The notes beneath the pieces are model-generated. The model had not been told where the DNA came from, made no database searches, and worked only from the letters and a program-made list of their open reading frames with translations. The translations under genes were made by a program, and so were the position numbers. Of a stretch of DNA of 64,000 nt, positions 49,034-57,486 are shown in pieces. This DNA is from a bacterium. GTDB taxonomy: Bacteria > Vulcanimicrobiota > Xenobia > Xenobiales > JADMJV01. How positions within the stretch are numbered: position 1 is the stretch's first letter; each line of letters opens with the position of its first letter. Location: the NCBI GenBank assembly GCA_018780265.1, contig JADMJV010000013.1, forward strand, positions 101,417 through 165,416, read 5' to 3'.

Positions 49034-50590
49034 ATGCTCAAACGACTGACTATCGCCGCCTTGTTGATCACCTGCGCCTTTGCAGACCCATCCTTTGAAG
49101 AGGTGCGCAAGCTGGGCGATCAGGCTCTGGCTCGAAAAGATTACGCCACGGCTATTCGTGAGTTTGAGCGTCTGGTCTACCTCTACGGTAGCCGGCCTGA
49201 TGCTTACAACGCCCTGGGTTACGCCTGCTTTTTGGACAAGCGCTACGAGAAGGCGATCATTCAGTTTAAGCAAGCTCTCTATTTTGACCGCAACCATCCG
49301 GCCGCCCAAAACAACTTGATGCTGGCCGTGGGCAAACGTGCCACCGAGCAGACCCAAGAGTTGGAGTTTTCGGAAGCCATCAATTTGCTGGCCAGTACCG
49401 AGAAGCAGTATCCCAATCATTCCCAGTCGCTGGTGCTTCACTATGCGCAAGGGCAACTGGAATTTTTTCGGGGCAATGAGGCGGCCGGGTTGAAGGCCTG
49501 GGAAAGCGTGGCACAACGCGCTCCCAGTTCGGGAACGGCCAAGTTTGTGCAGGCCCACACCCTGTATGCCCACGGTAAGCCCAAGCAGGCGCTGCCGGTG
49601 ATGCAGGCGGCCCTGGCCAAATTGCCCAAGGAACCGGTGGTTCGCAACTATCTGGCCCTGATTCTGTCTGAATTGGGCAAGAACAAAGAAGCCGTTGCCC
49701 AACTTCAAAAGGCGGAGCAGTCCAATGTGCCCTACGTTGACCTGTTTTTGAACCAGGCCAAGATTCTGCTCAAAATGGGCGACCTCGAAGGGGCCACCGC
49801 CCAGGTGATCAAGGCCCGCGATTTACGCCCCGACTACGCCTCAGTGCATCTCTGGCTGGCCGCTCTGCACCGCCAATCAGGCAACAATGAGGGCAGTCGT
49901 AAAGAGGTGGGACTGGCCCTGGCCGACGAAAATCCCCCGGCCCTACTGGTCTCGGGAGAGATTGGTAAGTCGGTCTGGCTGGACACCGACTATCTGGGGG
50001 TTTCTCCCGTGGGGGCCTTCGTCAAGCCAGGCAAACACAAGCTCAAGGTATTGGCCAAGGGCCAGCCACCGGCCCTCAGCGAAGTGACTTTGGGGGCTGA
50101 TCAAGTAGCCTATGCCAGCATGTCGCCTACTCTGCAGGTGGAGACGGAGAGCGTTTCTCAAGCCGTGCCCAGCCAGCGGGCCGCCCACAGTTTCGCCCTG
50201 CGTGATCAAGGAAACCGCTATTGGCGCTCATTTCAGCATTTTCACACTCGACCCGTAGTGCTGCTCTTTTGGAAGGTGGGCGATTCCAGCAACGACGCCA
50301 CCCTCAATGCACTTAGCGAGCTCGGCTCTCGCTTCGGAACCAGAATCGGCTGCGCCGTGATTCACACGGACACGGACAAGAAAAACCAGGCCATCAGTCA
50401 AATGATGTCCCTGCCGGCCACCTACGCTCGTCTTTTTGACGACGGATCAGTGACCAGGCACTACGGCTTGAGCGCCGACCAACTTCCCGCCGTGCTGGTG
50501 GTGGACCTCGATGGCTACATCGCCTCTCAGGGTCAAGGGGTGGAAGGCGTGGCCAAGGCCCGCGAAGCCCTGGACTCGATGGTTAAATAA
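49034..50590 (+). CDS. Secreted TPR protein with PEGA-like and thioredoxin-like C-terminal domains
   Basis: 518 residues from ATG 49034 (GGGAGGG upstream); the open frame before it overlaps the previous gene. Signal peptide MLKRLTIAALLITCAFA. TPR-like helical repeats span about 20-290 (AIREFERLVYLYGSRPDAYNALG and similar). A PEGA-like segment follows (WLDTDYLGVSPVGAFVKPGKHKLKV). The last 120 residues form a thioredoxin-like fold (PVVLLFWKVGDSS) without CxxC. Its 3' end overlaps the convergent phosphodiesterase gene by eight bp. Confidence 0.8.
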   Translation: MLKRLTIAALLITCAFADPSFEEVRKLGDQALARKDYATAIREFERLVYLYGSRPDAYNALGYACFLDKRYEKAIIQFKQALYFDRNHPAAQNNLMLAVGKRATEQTQELEFSEAINLLASTEKQYPNHSQSLVLHYAQGQLEFFRGNEAAGLKAWESVAQRAPSSGTAKFVQAHTLYAHGKPKQALPVMQAALAKLPKEPVVRNYLALILSELGKNKEAVAQLQKAEQSNVPYVDLFLNQAKILLKMGDLEGATAQVIKARDLRPDYASVHLWLAALHRQSGNNEGSRKEVGLALADENPPALLVSGEIGKSVWLDTDYLGVSPVGAFVKPGKHKLKVLAKGQPPALSEVTLGADQVAYASMSPTLQVETESVSQAVPSQRAAHSFALRDQGNRYWRSFQHFHTRPVVLLFWKVGDSSNDATLNALSELGSRFGTRIGCAVIHTDTDKKNQAISQMMSLPATYARLFDDGSVTRHYGLSADQLPAVLVVDLDGYIASQGQGVEGVAKAREALDSMVK

Positions 50591-51077
50591 GTGAGATGAG
50601 TTCTATGTGGCGCCGAGCCAGATTGACCACGGCGCAACTGGCTTTGCCGGTGACCCAGCCGCAGACTTCGCCAGGATTGAGGACCAGGGCCCCACTCTCG
50701 GGTCGGCGCACATCGATCTGGTGGGTGTGACCGTAGACGACCAGATCGTAGTGGGGTGAGCCTTCCAGGGCTTCCAGGGCGGCCGGCTCGTGGAGCAACA
50801 AGAAACGCCCCTCGCCAAAGCTGTAAGTCTGGGGGCGTTCGCTGAGTTGGTGGCCTAACCCGGTAAGACGGTTGTGCAGGCCCACGCGCTCGCCGTCGTT
50901 GTTGCCGAAAACGGCGCGGATGGGGCAGCCCACCTGGTGGAGGATGGGAATGGTGAAGGGGGCAATAAAGTCCCCGGCGTGCAGCAACAGTTCGACCTTG
51001 CGTTCGCGCAGTTGCTGCACCGCCAGGGTAAGGCGGTCGAGATGATCGTGACTATCCGACATCACCCCGACCAGCAT
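50583..51077 (-). CDS. YfcE/MJ0936-family metallophosphodiesterase
   Basis: 164 residues. All blocks of a minimal calcineurin-like phosphodiesterase are visible: MSDSHDH, LLHAGDF, FGNNDGE, LLLHEP, VVYGHTHQID and NPGEVCG. These small cytoplasmic enzymes use two metal ions on phosphodiester substrates. The preceding gene ends two bases before its start, so the two share a transcript. ATG 51077 is the only good start. Confidence 0.93.
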   Translation of the reverse strand: MLVGVMSDSHDHLDRLTLAVQQLRERKVELLLHAGDFIAPFTIPILHQVGCPIRAVFGNNDGERVGLHNRLTGLGHQLSERPQTYSFGEGRFLLLHEPAALEALEGSPHYDLVVYGHTHQIDVRRPESGALVLNPGEVCGWVTGKASCAVVNLARRHIELISLI

Positions 51078-51079
51078 GT

Positions 51080-51625
51080 TTAGCGGTTTTCCAGTTGTTG
51101 CAGGGCGCCGCTCCGCTCCAGTTGTTGCTGGATGGGCGTGGGCAGGTTGTGCAGGGAGCGGAAATTGGGCCCGGTGAAATAGACCGTGGTCTTGCCCGCA
51201 TTGGCCGGGTCGTTCTCGATGGTGAGGCTGGCGTCGAAGTGCTTGGTGGGCTTCTTGAGCTTCTCAATCTTGTAGCTCACGTTGGCGCGCCGGCCGTCGT
51301 GAGGAAAATGGTAGGTGATGTGGGTGTTGCTGGCTTTGAACTCAAAGAGTTCTAGAGTGAGCTTGAAAGCGGAGTGGAAATCCATGGTGATACCCACGTT
51401 GTCCGAGGTGAAGCTGTACGCTTTGAACGTATCGCTTTGCATCTCAGGATACTTGTCGAGCCAGAGCACATCATACAGGTCTTTAGCGGCCTGAGTCTCG
51501 ACCAGGGCCGTGGGGGCCTGATCGGCGGGCAATTGGGGCTGGCTCAGGCCATACATGCATACGGCAGCCGAGGCCACGATCATGGTGGCGAACCAGCCGG
51601 GAACGAGTCTGCGAACTTTATTCAC
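51080..51625 (-). CDS. Hypothetical exported or membrane-anchored protein
   Basis: 181 residues from GTG 51625, with GGAGG upstream. The N-terminal VPGWFATMIVASAAVCMYGLS looks like a signal peptide or anchor. The mature part is beta-rich and charged (YKIEKLKKPTKHFDASLTIENDP, TTVYFTGPNF), with no motif I know. It lies two bp upstream of the phosphodiesterase gene. Function unknown. Confidence 0.65.
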   Translation of the reverse strand: MNKVRRLVPGWFATMIVASAAVCMYGLSQPQLPADQAPTALVETQAAKDLYDVLWLDKYPEMQSDTFKAYSFTSDNVGITMDFHSAFKLTLELFEFKASNTHITYHFPHDGRRANVSYKIEKLKKPTKHFDASLTIENDPANAGKTTVYFTGPNFRSLHNLPTPIQQQLERSGALQQLENR

Positions 51626-51729
51626 GATTCCTCCAGAGAAAAGTAAGGTAGTTTAGGACGCCCCAGCTTCGACGCACCCGCGGCGGCCCCTGGCAGGCAT
51701 GTTTGTCGGCCCGGGTGTAGTAGTCATGC

Positions 51730-52620
51730 GTGAGTCGTTTGCGCAATGGGCAGGTGATCAATCAGCGCTACCAGGTGCTCTCGTTTTTGGGCCAGGGTAG
51801 TTTTGCCCGTGTCTATTTGACCAGCGACCAGAAGTGGCGGGGCAATCTGGTCGCCCTCAAGGAAATTCCTACCGGCCACTACAGCGACAAAGAATACGCC
51901 CACTTCAACGCTCATTTTCTGCAAGAAGCTGCCTTCCTGATGCGTCTGCAGCACACCGGCTTGCCCCGCGTGGTGGAGTTTTTTGCCGAGGGCCAAAACT
52001 ACTATCTGGCCCTGGAGTGGGTGCCCGGACACACGCTGGAACAGGAAGTCACCCAGCGCGACAGCGTTTCTCAGGTCGACGCCATGGACTGGGGTTTGCA
52101 GTTAGCCGAGGTGCTGCGCTACCTGCACAGCCAGAAGCCCTATCCGGTTTTGCTCGGAGACCTGAAGCCAGCCAATGTGGTGATCGACTACCAGGGGCGG
52201 TTGCGCGTGATTGACTTTGGGGTGGCTCGCTATGCTTCGCCGCAACAGGCTCGCGAGTATGCGCTGGTTAGCCCTGGATTTTCCCCTCCTGAACAGTATC
52301 AGGCCGGTCAACTCGACGAGCGCTGCGACCTTTACTCCTGGGCGGCCACCCTGTGGTGGTGCCTCCACCCGGTGCCCCTCGAACGCTACCGCTTCCAGGT
52401 GCCATCGCTATTGGACCTTCGCCAGGACCTCTCGCCCGCGTTCGACGGCTTGCTGTTGCGCTGCCTGGAGCCCGATCGCACCCACAGGTTTCACAGCGCC
52501 GATCAGGTGATACAGGCACTGAGGGGGGTGCAGCGCGAAACCAACGTCCGAAAGGTGTCTTCCCCGTCGGAGATTCTCTCCGCCCTCTATCGAGACCAGA
52601 AGAAGAAATTTGACTTCTAG
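51730..52620 (+). CDS. Hanks-type Ser/Thr protein kinase, cytoplasmic
   Basis: 296 residues from GTG 51730. Gly-loop LGQGSFARVY, Lys in VALKEI, alpha-C Glu in FLQEAAFL, catalytic loop LLGDLKPANVVID, DFG in VIDFGVARY, and the SPGFSPPEQY activation/P+1 segment. The usual HRD is LGD: the Asp and Lys are kept but the Arg is lost, so activation-loop control probably differs. No membrane helix or sensor domain follows, only a short tail. No partner phosphatase lies nearby. Confidence 0.92.
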   Translation: MSRLRNGQVINQRYQVLSFLGQGSFARVYLTSDQKWRGNLVALKEIPTGHYSDKEYAHFNAHFLQEAAFLMRLQHTGLPRVVEFFAEGQNYYLALEWVPGHTLEQEVTQRDSVSQVDAMDWGLQLAEVLRYLHSQKPYPVLLGDLKPANVVIDYQGRLRVIDFGVARYASPQQAREYALVSPGFSPPEQYQAGQLDERCDLYSWAATLWWCLHPVPLERYRFQVPSLLDLRQDLSPAFDGLLLRCLEPDRTHRFHSADQVIQALRGVQRETNVRKVSSPSEILSALYRDQKKKFDF

Positions 52621-52695
52621 AGTTCGTGTAGAAAGAACAAATATTTTCCCCTGCAGAAGGATTCAGTCTATGATCCTGTAAGATACAGGCGTTTA

Positions 52696-52711
52696 TTGGA
52701 CCTTGGTCCAA
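52696..52711. promoter_or_regulatory. Perfect palindrome upstream of the lipoprotein genes
   Basis: TTGGACC and GGTCCAA form 7-bp inverted arms around TT, 71 bp upstream of the small lipoprotein start. Such short perfect dyads are typical operator sites. A TATGAT at 52669-52674 could be a -10, but no matching -35 is clear, so the promoter is unresolved. Confidence 0.35.
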
Positions 52712-52782
52712 TGTCTCTAGGGGAATGTGGCGGAGAGTCAAACGAGACAATCCGCAGATAAAAAAGGGAGGTTCTTCCTACG

Positions 52783-52935
52783 ATGAAGAGCACGAATAAA
52801 CTCGGATTGTTGTTAGTTACGGGACTGCTGGCCGTGGCCGCCTTTGGCTGCTCGCCTGCGGCACCCCCAAGTGCGACCCCCGGAGTTGCCACCGGCGCTC
52901 CGTCTGCCGCCCCGACCGCTGCTGCGACTCCCTAA
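52783..52935 (+). CDS. Small lipoprotein (50 residues)
   Basis: ATG 52783 follows GGGAGG about 12 bases upstream. MKSTNKLGLLLVTGLL leads to a lipobox VAAFGC, so the mature lipoprotein is only about 28 residues: an Ala/Pro/Thr-rich tail (SPAAPPSATPGVATGAPSAA). It has the same lipobox style and Pro/Ala/Thr linker as the next gene, the lipoprotein cytochrome c, 36 bp downstream. This suggests recent duplication of the linker region or a shared envelope role. Confidence 0.6.
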   Translation: MKSTNKLGLLLVTGLLAVAAFGCSPAAPPSATPGVATGAPSAAPTAAATP

Positions 52936-52971
52936 TAGCGCTTCAGCACTCAATAACGGAGGTTCCCTCAT

Positions 52972-53517
52972 ATGAGGATAAATAAGGTTCTAGTGGCTGC
53001 GGGTCTGGCCGCTCTGGTGGCTTATGGCTGCTCAAATACGCCCGATGAAAACGCCGGAACGACGACTGGGGGAGGCACAACAGCCCCTTCCACCGCGGCC
53101 CCGGCACCCACGACCGCAGCTCCTGTCGCCGTTTCTACGCCGACGGTTGCGGCCGCACCCGATCTGGAATATGACAACGCCAAGGCCCAATCGGGCTACG
53201 CCGACGTCAAGAAGTTAAAAAACCCGTTCGCGGGCGATCTGGAGGCTACCAAAAAGGGAGCCGAACTATACCAGACCAATTGCGCTTCTTGTCACGGTGC
53301 CACCGGCGTTGGCGATGGCCCAGCCGGCATGGCGCTCACCCCCAAACCGCGCAATCTGACCGTCATGGCCGAGTATAAGCTGGGCAAGGGCGATCTGGGT
53401 CTCTTCCGCTCCATCAAGTATGGTTCGGACGGCACCGGAATGACGGGATGGGCTGACCGCATGAAAGACGACGAGAGCTGGCAAGTGGTGAACTACGTTC
53501 GCACCTTACAGAAGTAA
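52972..53517 (+). CDS. Lipoprotein cytochrome c
   Basis: 181 residues. Lipobox LVAYGC, then a long Pro/Ala/Thr linker, then one c-type heme domain with CASCH (about residue 104) and an axial Met in [11 protein letters not shown]. The class I fold is small (about 90 residues), with the usual GDGPAG and LRYKYG-like parts ([14 protein letters not shown]). Attached to the outer or inner membrane, it could carry electrons in the periplasm. CGGAGG precedes the ATG. A strong terminator follows 11 bp after the stop. Confidence 0.9.
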   Translation: MRINKVLVAAGLAALVAYGCSNTPDENAGTTTGGGTTAPSTAAPAPTTAAPVAVSTPTVAAAPDLEYDNAKAQSGYADVKKLKNPFAGDLEATKKGAELYQTNCASCHGATGVGDGPAGMALTPKPRNLTVMAEYKLGKGDLGLFRSIKYGSDGTGMTGWADRMKDDESWQVVNYVRTLQK

Positions 53518-53528
53518 GTCGCCTATCC

Positions 53529-53566
53529 AATGGAAAGAGGGTCGGCTTGCCGGCCCTTTTTCCATT
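53529..53566 (+). terminator. Rho-independent terminator
   Basis: AATGGAAAGAGGGTCGGC and GCCGGCCCTTTTTCCATT pair over 18 positions with two G-U wobbles, and the descending arm includes a T-run. It ends the cytochrome c unit just before aroC. A TTG at 53547 inside it is therefore not a plausible aroC start. Confidence 0.88.
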
Positions 53567-53585
53567 CTCGGAGAGGACAACCACG

Positions 53586-54686
53586 GTGGGCAATACCTTT
53601 GGACGGGCATTCAAGATCACTACTTGGGGCGAGTCCCACGGAGGTGGGGTGGGCGTGGTTATCGACGGTTGCCCGCCCCAACTCGAGATCAATCAGCAAG
53701 AGATCCAGGCCGAGTTGGATCGCCGTCGTCCCGGCCAGAGCGACCTGACCACGCCCCGCCAGGAGGAAGACCGGGTGCAGATTTTGTCGGGCATTTTTGA
53801 AGGCCAGACGTTAGGAACCCCGATCTCTCTGATGGTCTGGAATAAAGACGCCAAACCCGAGTCGTACGCCCCCTTTAGGGACACTTTTCGTCCCTCCCAT
53901 GCCGACTACACCTACCAGGCCAAATACGGCATTCGCAACTGGATGGGTGGAGGCAGGGCCAGCGCTCGCGAGACGATTGGCCGGGTCGCCGCCGGAGTGC
54001 TGGCTCGCAAGTGGCTGCAGCAACAGTGTGGAGTGGAGATTGTGGCCTGGGTGGAGAGTGTTCATGATTTGCGCGCTCACATAGACCCGGACACAGTCAC
54101 TCGTCAACAGGTGGACAGCAACCTGGTGCGCTGCCCCGATTTGGAATTGGCCGAACAGATGGCCGAACGGATTCGCTGGGCCAAGGACCAGGGCGACTCG
54201 GTAGGGGGCGTCATCGGCGTGGTGGCCCGGGCGGTGCCGCCCGGACTGGGAGAGCCGGTTTTTGACAAGTTGGAAGCCGAGTTGGCCAAAGGTTTGATGA
54301 GCCTGCCTGCCGTCAAGGGGGTGGAGATCGGGTCAGGATTTGCAGGCACCCTGCTGACGGGCTCTCAGCACAACGATCCTTTCGAAATGCGCGAAGGGCG
54401 AGTGCGTACCCTAAAGAACCATTCGGGGGGAGTGCAAGGGGGCATCAGCAACGGCGAAAACATTGTCTTGCGCGTGGCCTTCAAGCCCACTTCGACCATC
54501 TTCGTGGCCCAGCAGAGCGTGGACAGTCAGGGGCAGAATGTAGTGCTGGAGGCCCAAGGGCGGCACGACCCCTGCGTACTGCCTCGGGCCGTGCCAATTG
54601 TAGAAGCCATGGTGGCGCTGGTGCTGATGGACCAGGCTTTGCGACAACGAGCCCAAAATGGAACCAGGACCCTTCCTACGATGTGA
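53586..54686 (+). CDS. aroC: Chorismate synthase
   Basis: 366 residues from GTG 53586 ([20 protein letters not shown], a typical start), with GAGAGGA upstream. It converts EPSP to chorismate using reduced FMN, the last step of the shikimate pathway. [36 protein letters not shown] and [14 protein letters not shown] are hallmark loops. No other aro genes are in the window. The frame is open to 53547, but that TTG is inside the terminator. Confidence 0.98.
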   Translation: MGNTFGRAFKITTWGESHGGGVGVVIDGCPPQLEINQQEIQAELDRRRPGQSDLTTPRQEEDRVQILSGIFEGQTLGTPISLMVWNKDAKPESYAPFRDTFRPSHADYTYQAKYGIRNWMGGGRASARETIGRVAAGVLARKWLQQQCGVEIVAWVESVHDLRAHIDPDTVTRQQVDSNLVRCPDLELAEQMAERIRWAKDQGDSVGGVIGVVARAVPPGLGEPVFDKLEAELAKGLMSLPAVKGVEIGSGFAGTLLTGSQHNDPFEMREGRVRTLKNHSGGVQGGISNGENIVLRVAFKPTSTIFVAQQSVDSQGQNVVLEAQGRHDPCVLPRAVPIVEAMVALVLMDQALRQRAQNGTRTLPTM

Positions 54687-54761
54687 GGAAAGCCGGGTCG
54701 CGGGGGGCCAAGGGGTCACGGATGACCCTGGGTGTAGCGAAAATCAACCCTGGAGGGCTTA

Positions 54762-55850
54762 ATGCAGGTTCAAAAGGCTGGCGTATTTGCGGAAATTCTC
54801 GACCAACCCCGGGCTTGGCGCGAGACGTTGCAAATGCTGGTCAAGCGTAAAGACGAACTGGGCGGTTGGCTGAAGGGTGAAAACTTCGGTCAGATCGTCT
54901 TTTTGGGCTGCGCAAGTTCCTACGCCGTGGCTGTCTCGGCCTCCAGCATCGCCCAATTGGTTTCGGGTCTCAATACCGAAGTTTACCCAAGCAGCGAATT
55001 TTGCTATCTGCGCCGCCCCCCCTACGACAGTCGCATCAAGACTCTATTGGTGGCAATCAGTCGCAGCAACGACAGTGACGATACGGTTTGGGCCGTGGAA
55101 AAATTGAAACGCCTGCACCCCGCCATCAAGGTGCTGGGCGTTTTTGCCAAGGATGGCGGGCGCGTCCAAAGCTTGTGCGATCAGTCGGTATTGTTGCCGG
55201 GCACGATGGAGATCGGGCCGGTCTCCACCCGAACAGCCTCGAGTTCGTTGCTGGCCTGCATGGTCTTGACGGCCTGGATCTCGAATAAAGACGCCTTTAT
55301 TAATGAGTTGGTCAAGGTTCCCGAACTCTACAACGACCCGGCTTACGTCAAATCCATGCAGGACGCTGCTCGTAAGCTGAGCGTGCCCAAGCCTATCCCA
55401 TTGCATTTTGTGTTTTTAGGGTGTGGACCTTACTACGGACTGGCCCTGGAAGGGGCGCGCAAAATCAAGGAACTGGTCGCTTTCAACGCGGAGGCTTGCC
55501 AGACATTGGAGTATCGGCACGCCGGTCAGGGCGGACTGAGCAAAGAAGTGATGGTCATCAATTTCCTGTCCGACACCATGCGCAAAGGCGAACTGGATGT
55601 GATGGGCGGACTGGCCAAGTATCGGGCCGTCCGCGTGGGCATCGTGGAACAGACGGACGAGGCCGTCAAAATGCGCACCGACCAGGTGATCGAATTGAAG
55701 TCCAAGGTCAGCGAAATCACGCGCTTGCTAACCATGTTTCCGATCTTGCACCTGGTCTGTTTCTACATGTCGATCGCTCGCGGCAAGAACGCAGACAAAC
55801 TTTACCATCTTGAGCCGCTGATCGCTGTAAAGGACAAGCCCGGTGTTTGA
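54762..55850 (+). CDS. SIS-domain protein (sugar isomerase family)
   Basis: 362 residues with two SIS (sugar isomerase) domains, in the plan of the isomerase half of GlmS or AgaS. First domain: FLGCASSYAVAVSASSIAQL, LVAISRSNDSDDTVW and TRTASSSLLACMVL. Second domain: FVFLGCGPYYGLALEGARKIKEL, with EACQTLEYRHAG near the active site. It lacks a glutaminase domain, so it is not GlmS itself. GGAGGG precedes ATG 54762. The next gene overlaps the stop by eight bases. Substrate likely a phospho-amino sugar; not proven. Confidence 0.87.
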   Translation: MQVQKAGVFAEILDQPRAWRETLQMLVKRKDELGGWLKGENFGQIVFLGCASSYAVAVSASSIAQLVSGLNTEVYPSSEFCYLRRPPYDSRIKTLLVAISRSNDSDDTVWAVEKLKRLHPAIKVLGVFAKDGGRVQSLCDQSVLLPGTMEIGPVSTRTASSSLLACMVLTAWISNKDAFINELVKVPELYNDPAYVKSMQDAARKLSVPKPIPLHFVFLGCGPYYGLALEGARKIKELVAFNAEACQTLEYRHAGQGGLSKEVMVINFLSDTMRKGELDVMGGLAKYRAVRVGIVEQTDEAVKMRTDQVIELKSKVSEITRLLTMFPILHLVCFYMSIARGKNADKLYHLEPLIAVKDKPGV

Positions 55851-56271
55851 TCGGCCCGAATGGTGGGAGGTGCTGGCGCTAATCACACCGATCAGCCTGA
55901 TTATCTATGGTCTGCGCTGGCGCGAGTCGATGCTGGCCAACACGTCCTTCAAGCAACTCACCCCCACCCAGCGCGGCTACGCTCTGCTGCACTATCTGCC
56001 TCCCGGCATCAGCGCTCACTTCTGGGCCCAGTTAGAGCCGTGGGAGCGGGACGTCTATATGGCCGCCGGGTCAAAAATTCGAGGGTCGGGCCGGATGCTG
56101 GTGGCGCCTCTGGTGAAAGACGTGGTCAAGAGGTTGACCAAGGAGGGGCACAAGCCCCCCTCGACCGAGAGCAATGACCCCCTGGACAAACTGGCTCTGG
56201 CCGCCCAATTTTGCGAGAAGCCCCTGCTGAGACTGTTGCGCGATAGCTATCGGGCCAGTCGGGAAATTTGA
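55843..56271 (+). CDS. Hypothetical single-span membrane protein
   Basis: 142 residues from GTG 55843. One N-terminal helix (EVLALITPISLIIYGL) is followed by a soluble helical domain (LTPTQRGYALLHYLPPGISAHFWAQLEPWERDVYMAAG) that faintly recalls the N-terminal helices of FliG. It overlaps the SIS gene by eight bases and the XdhC gene by four bases (TTGA), so it belongs to one operon with both. Function unknown. Confidence 0.6.
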   Translation: MFDRPEWWEVLALITPISLIIYGLRWRESMLANTSFKQLTPTQRGYALLHYLPPGISAHFWAQLEPWERDVYMAAGSKIRGSGRMLVAPLVKDVVKRLTKEGHKPPSTESNDPLDKLALAAQFCEKPLLRLLRDSYRASREI

Positions 56272-57365
56272 GGTCGCGGGGCCAACTGCCCCAGGAACGC
56301 CAACTCTACAAAGAGTTGCTCGTCCAGGTCGAGAGGGGGCGGCCGATTGCCCGGGCTACCCTTGTTCAAGCCTGGGGCTCCACCCCGCGGGAGGTAGGCG
56401 CCAAGATGCTGGTCTACCCTGATGGCTCGATCCGGGGCACGGTGGGTGGCGGTTGCGGTGAGGCCGAGGTGTGGCAGGCTGCCATGGAATCGCTGGCACA
56501 GGGGCTGCCCCAGCGTGTCGAAGTGGACCTGACCGAGGACCAGTCGAGCGACAATGGCAAGGTTTGCGGAGGCCGATTTGAAGTATTCATCGACCTCTGG
56601 GATGCTCCTCAAGTCGGACTTAAGACCCTGGATCAGGAAGGGGTGTTGGTCACCTACCTGGGTCCAGAGCCGCTGCGGGGTTGGCGCAAAAAGTTGGCGG
56701 CCGCGGCCGCTCCTGTGCCCTGGAGGGTAGGCCAGACCTTTTGGGTGGGTCAACCTGAGGAACGCTTCTGGGCGGCGGCTTTTGGCGATGGTCGTCCCAA
56801 AGTGATGCTGTGGGAAGGCAACGAGTTTTTTCTGGATCCTCTGACCCAGGGCCTGGAATTGGTGATTGCCGGGGCCGGTCATATCGCCCGTCCTCTGTGC
56901 GCCATGGCCAGTCTGTGCGGCTATTCAGTGGTGGTCGTGGATGATCGCCCTGAATATGCTCAGGCCGAGTCTTTCCCCGACGGAAAGGTCGTGTGCACAG
57001 CTTTTGAGGAGTATTTTGCGAACTATGCCGTGCATCGAGGCAGTCACATTGTGTTGGTCACCCGGGGCCACAAATACGACGAACTTTGTGTGCGCCACCT
57101 GTTGGGCAAAAGGCCGGCGTATCTGGGGATGATCGGCAGCCAGCGGCGAACTCGGGCGGTGTTTGACGACCTGGCCCGGGAAGGCGTGGACAGGGCCTGG
57201 TTGTCCACAATTTACGCCCCAATCGGCCTGGATATTGGGGCCCAGACCCCGGAAGAGATCGCCATCTCGATTCTTTCCGAAATGATTTTATTTAGAAGGG
57301 GTGGAGGGGGGGGGTCTCTAAGGGGGCGCCGAGAAGGAGGGCATCCGGAGGATTCCTGCCCTTGA
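56268..57365 (+). CDS. XdhC/CoxI-family protein
   Basis: 365 residues from TTG 56268. N-terminal XdhC domain with GTVGGGCGEAEVW and KVCGGRFEVFIDL, then the C-terminal Rossmann domain (LVIAGAGHIARPLCAMASLCGYSVVVVDDRPEYA; YLGMIGSQRRTRAVFDDL; IGLDIGAQTPEEIAISILSEMI). XdhC proteins bind and sulfurate molybdenum cofactor for xanthine dehydrogenase or CO dehydrogenase. No such enzyme gene is in the window, so this is an orphan. The C-terminal tail past the Rossmann domain is Gly/Arg-rich. Confidence 0.9.
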   Translation: MRSRGQLPQERQLYKELLVQVERGRPIARATLVQAWGSTPREVGAKMLVYPDGSIRGTVGGGCGEAEVWQAAMESLAQGLPQRVEVDLTEDQSSDNGKVCGGRFEVFIDLWDAPQVGLKTLDQEGVLVTYLGPEPLRGWRKKLAAAAAPVPWRVGQTFWVGQPEERFWAAAFGDGRPKVMLWEGNEFFLDPLTQGLELVIAGAGHIARPLCAMASLCGYSVVVVDDRPEYAQAESFPDGKVVCTAFEEYFANYAVHRGSHIVLVTRGHKYDELCVRHLLGKRPAYLGMIGSQRRTRAVFDDLAREGVDRAWLSTIYAPIGLDIGAQTPEEIAISILSEMILFRRGGGGGSLRGRREGGHPEDSCP

Positions 57366-57486
57366 GGGCACGGACAGAGGGGCTTTTCGCCCCACCAAAA
57401 ATGGGATCTGGTCGCCAGAAAAGATAGACAGGGCGGCCCACTGCACCAGTGGTGTGCGGTTCCCCGAAGTGGAGTAAGAACCGGTA

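Noticed and set aside
54713..54728. GGGTCA-CGGA-TGACCC hairpin between aroC and the SIS gene
   Set aside because: Only six base pairs and no T-run, so not called a terminator; it may be chance.
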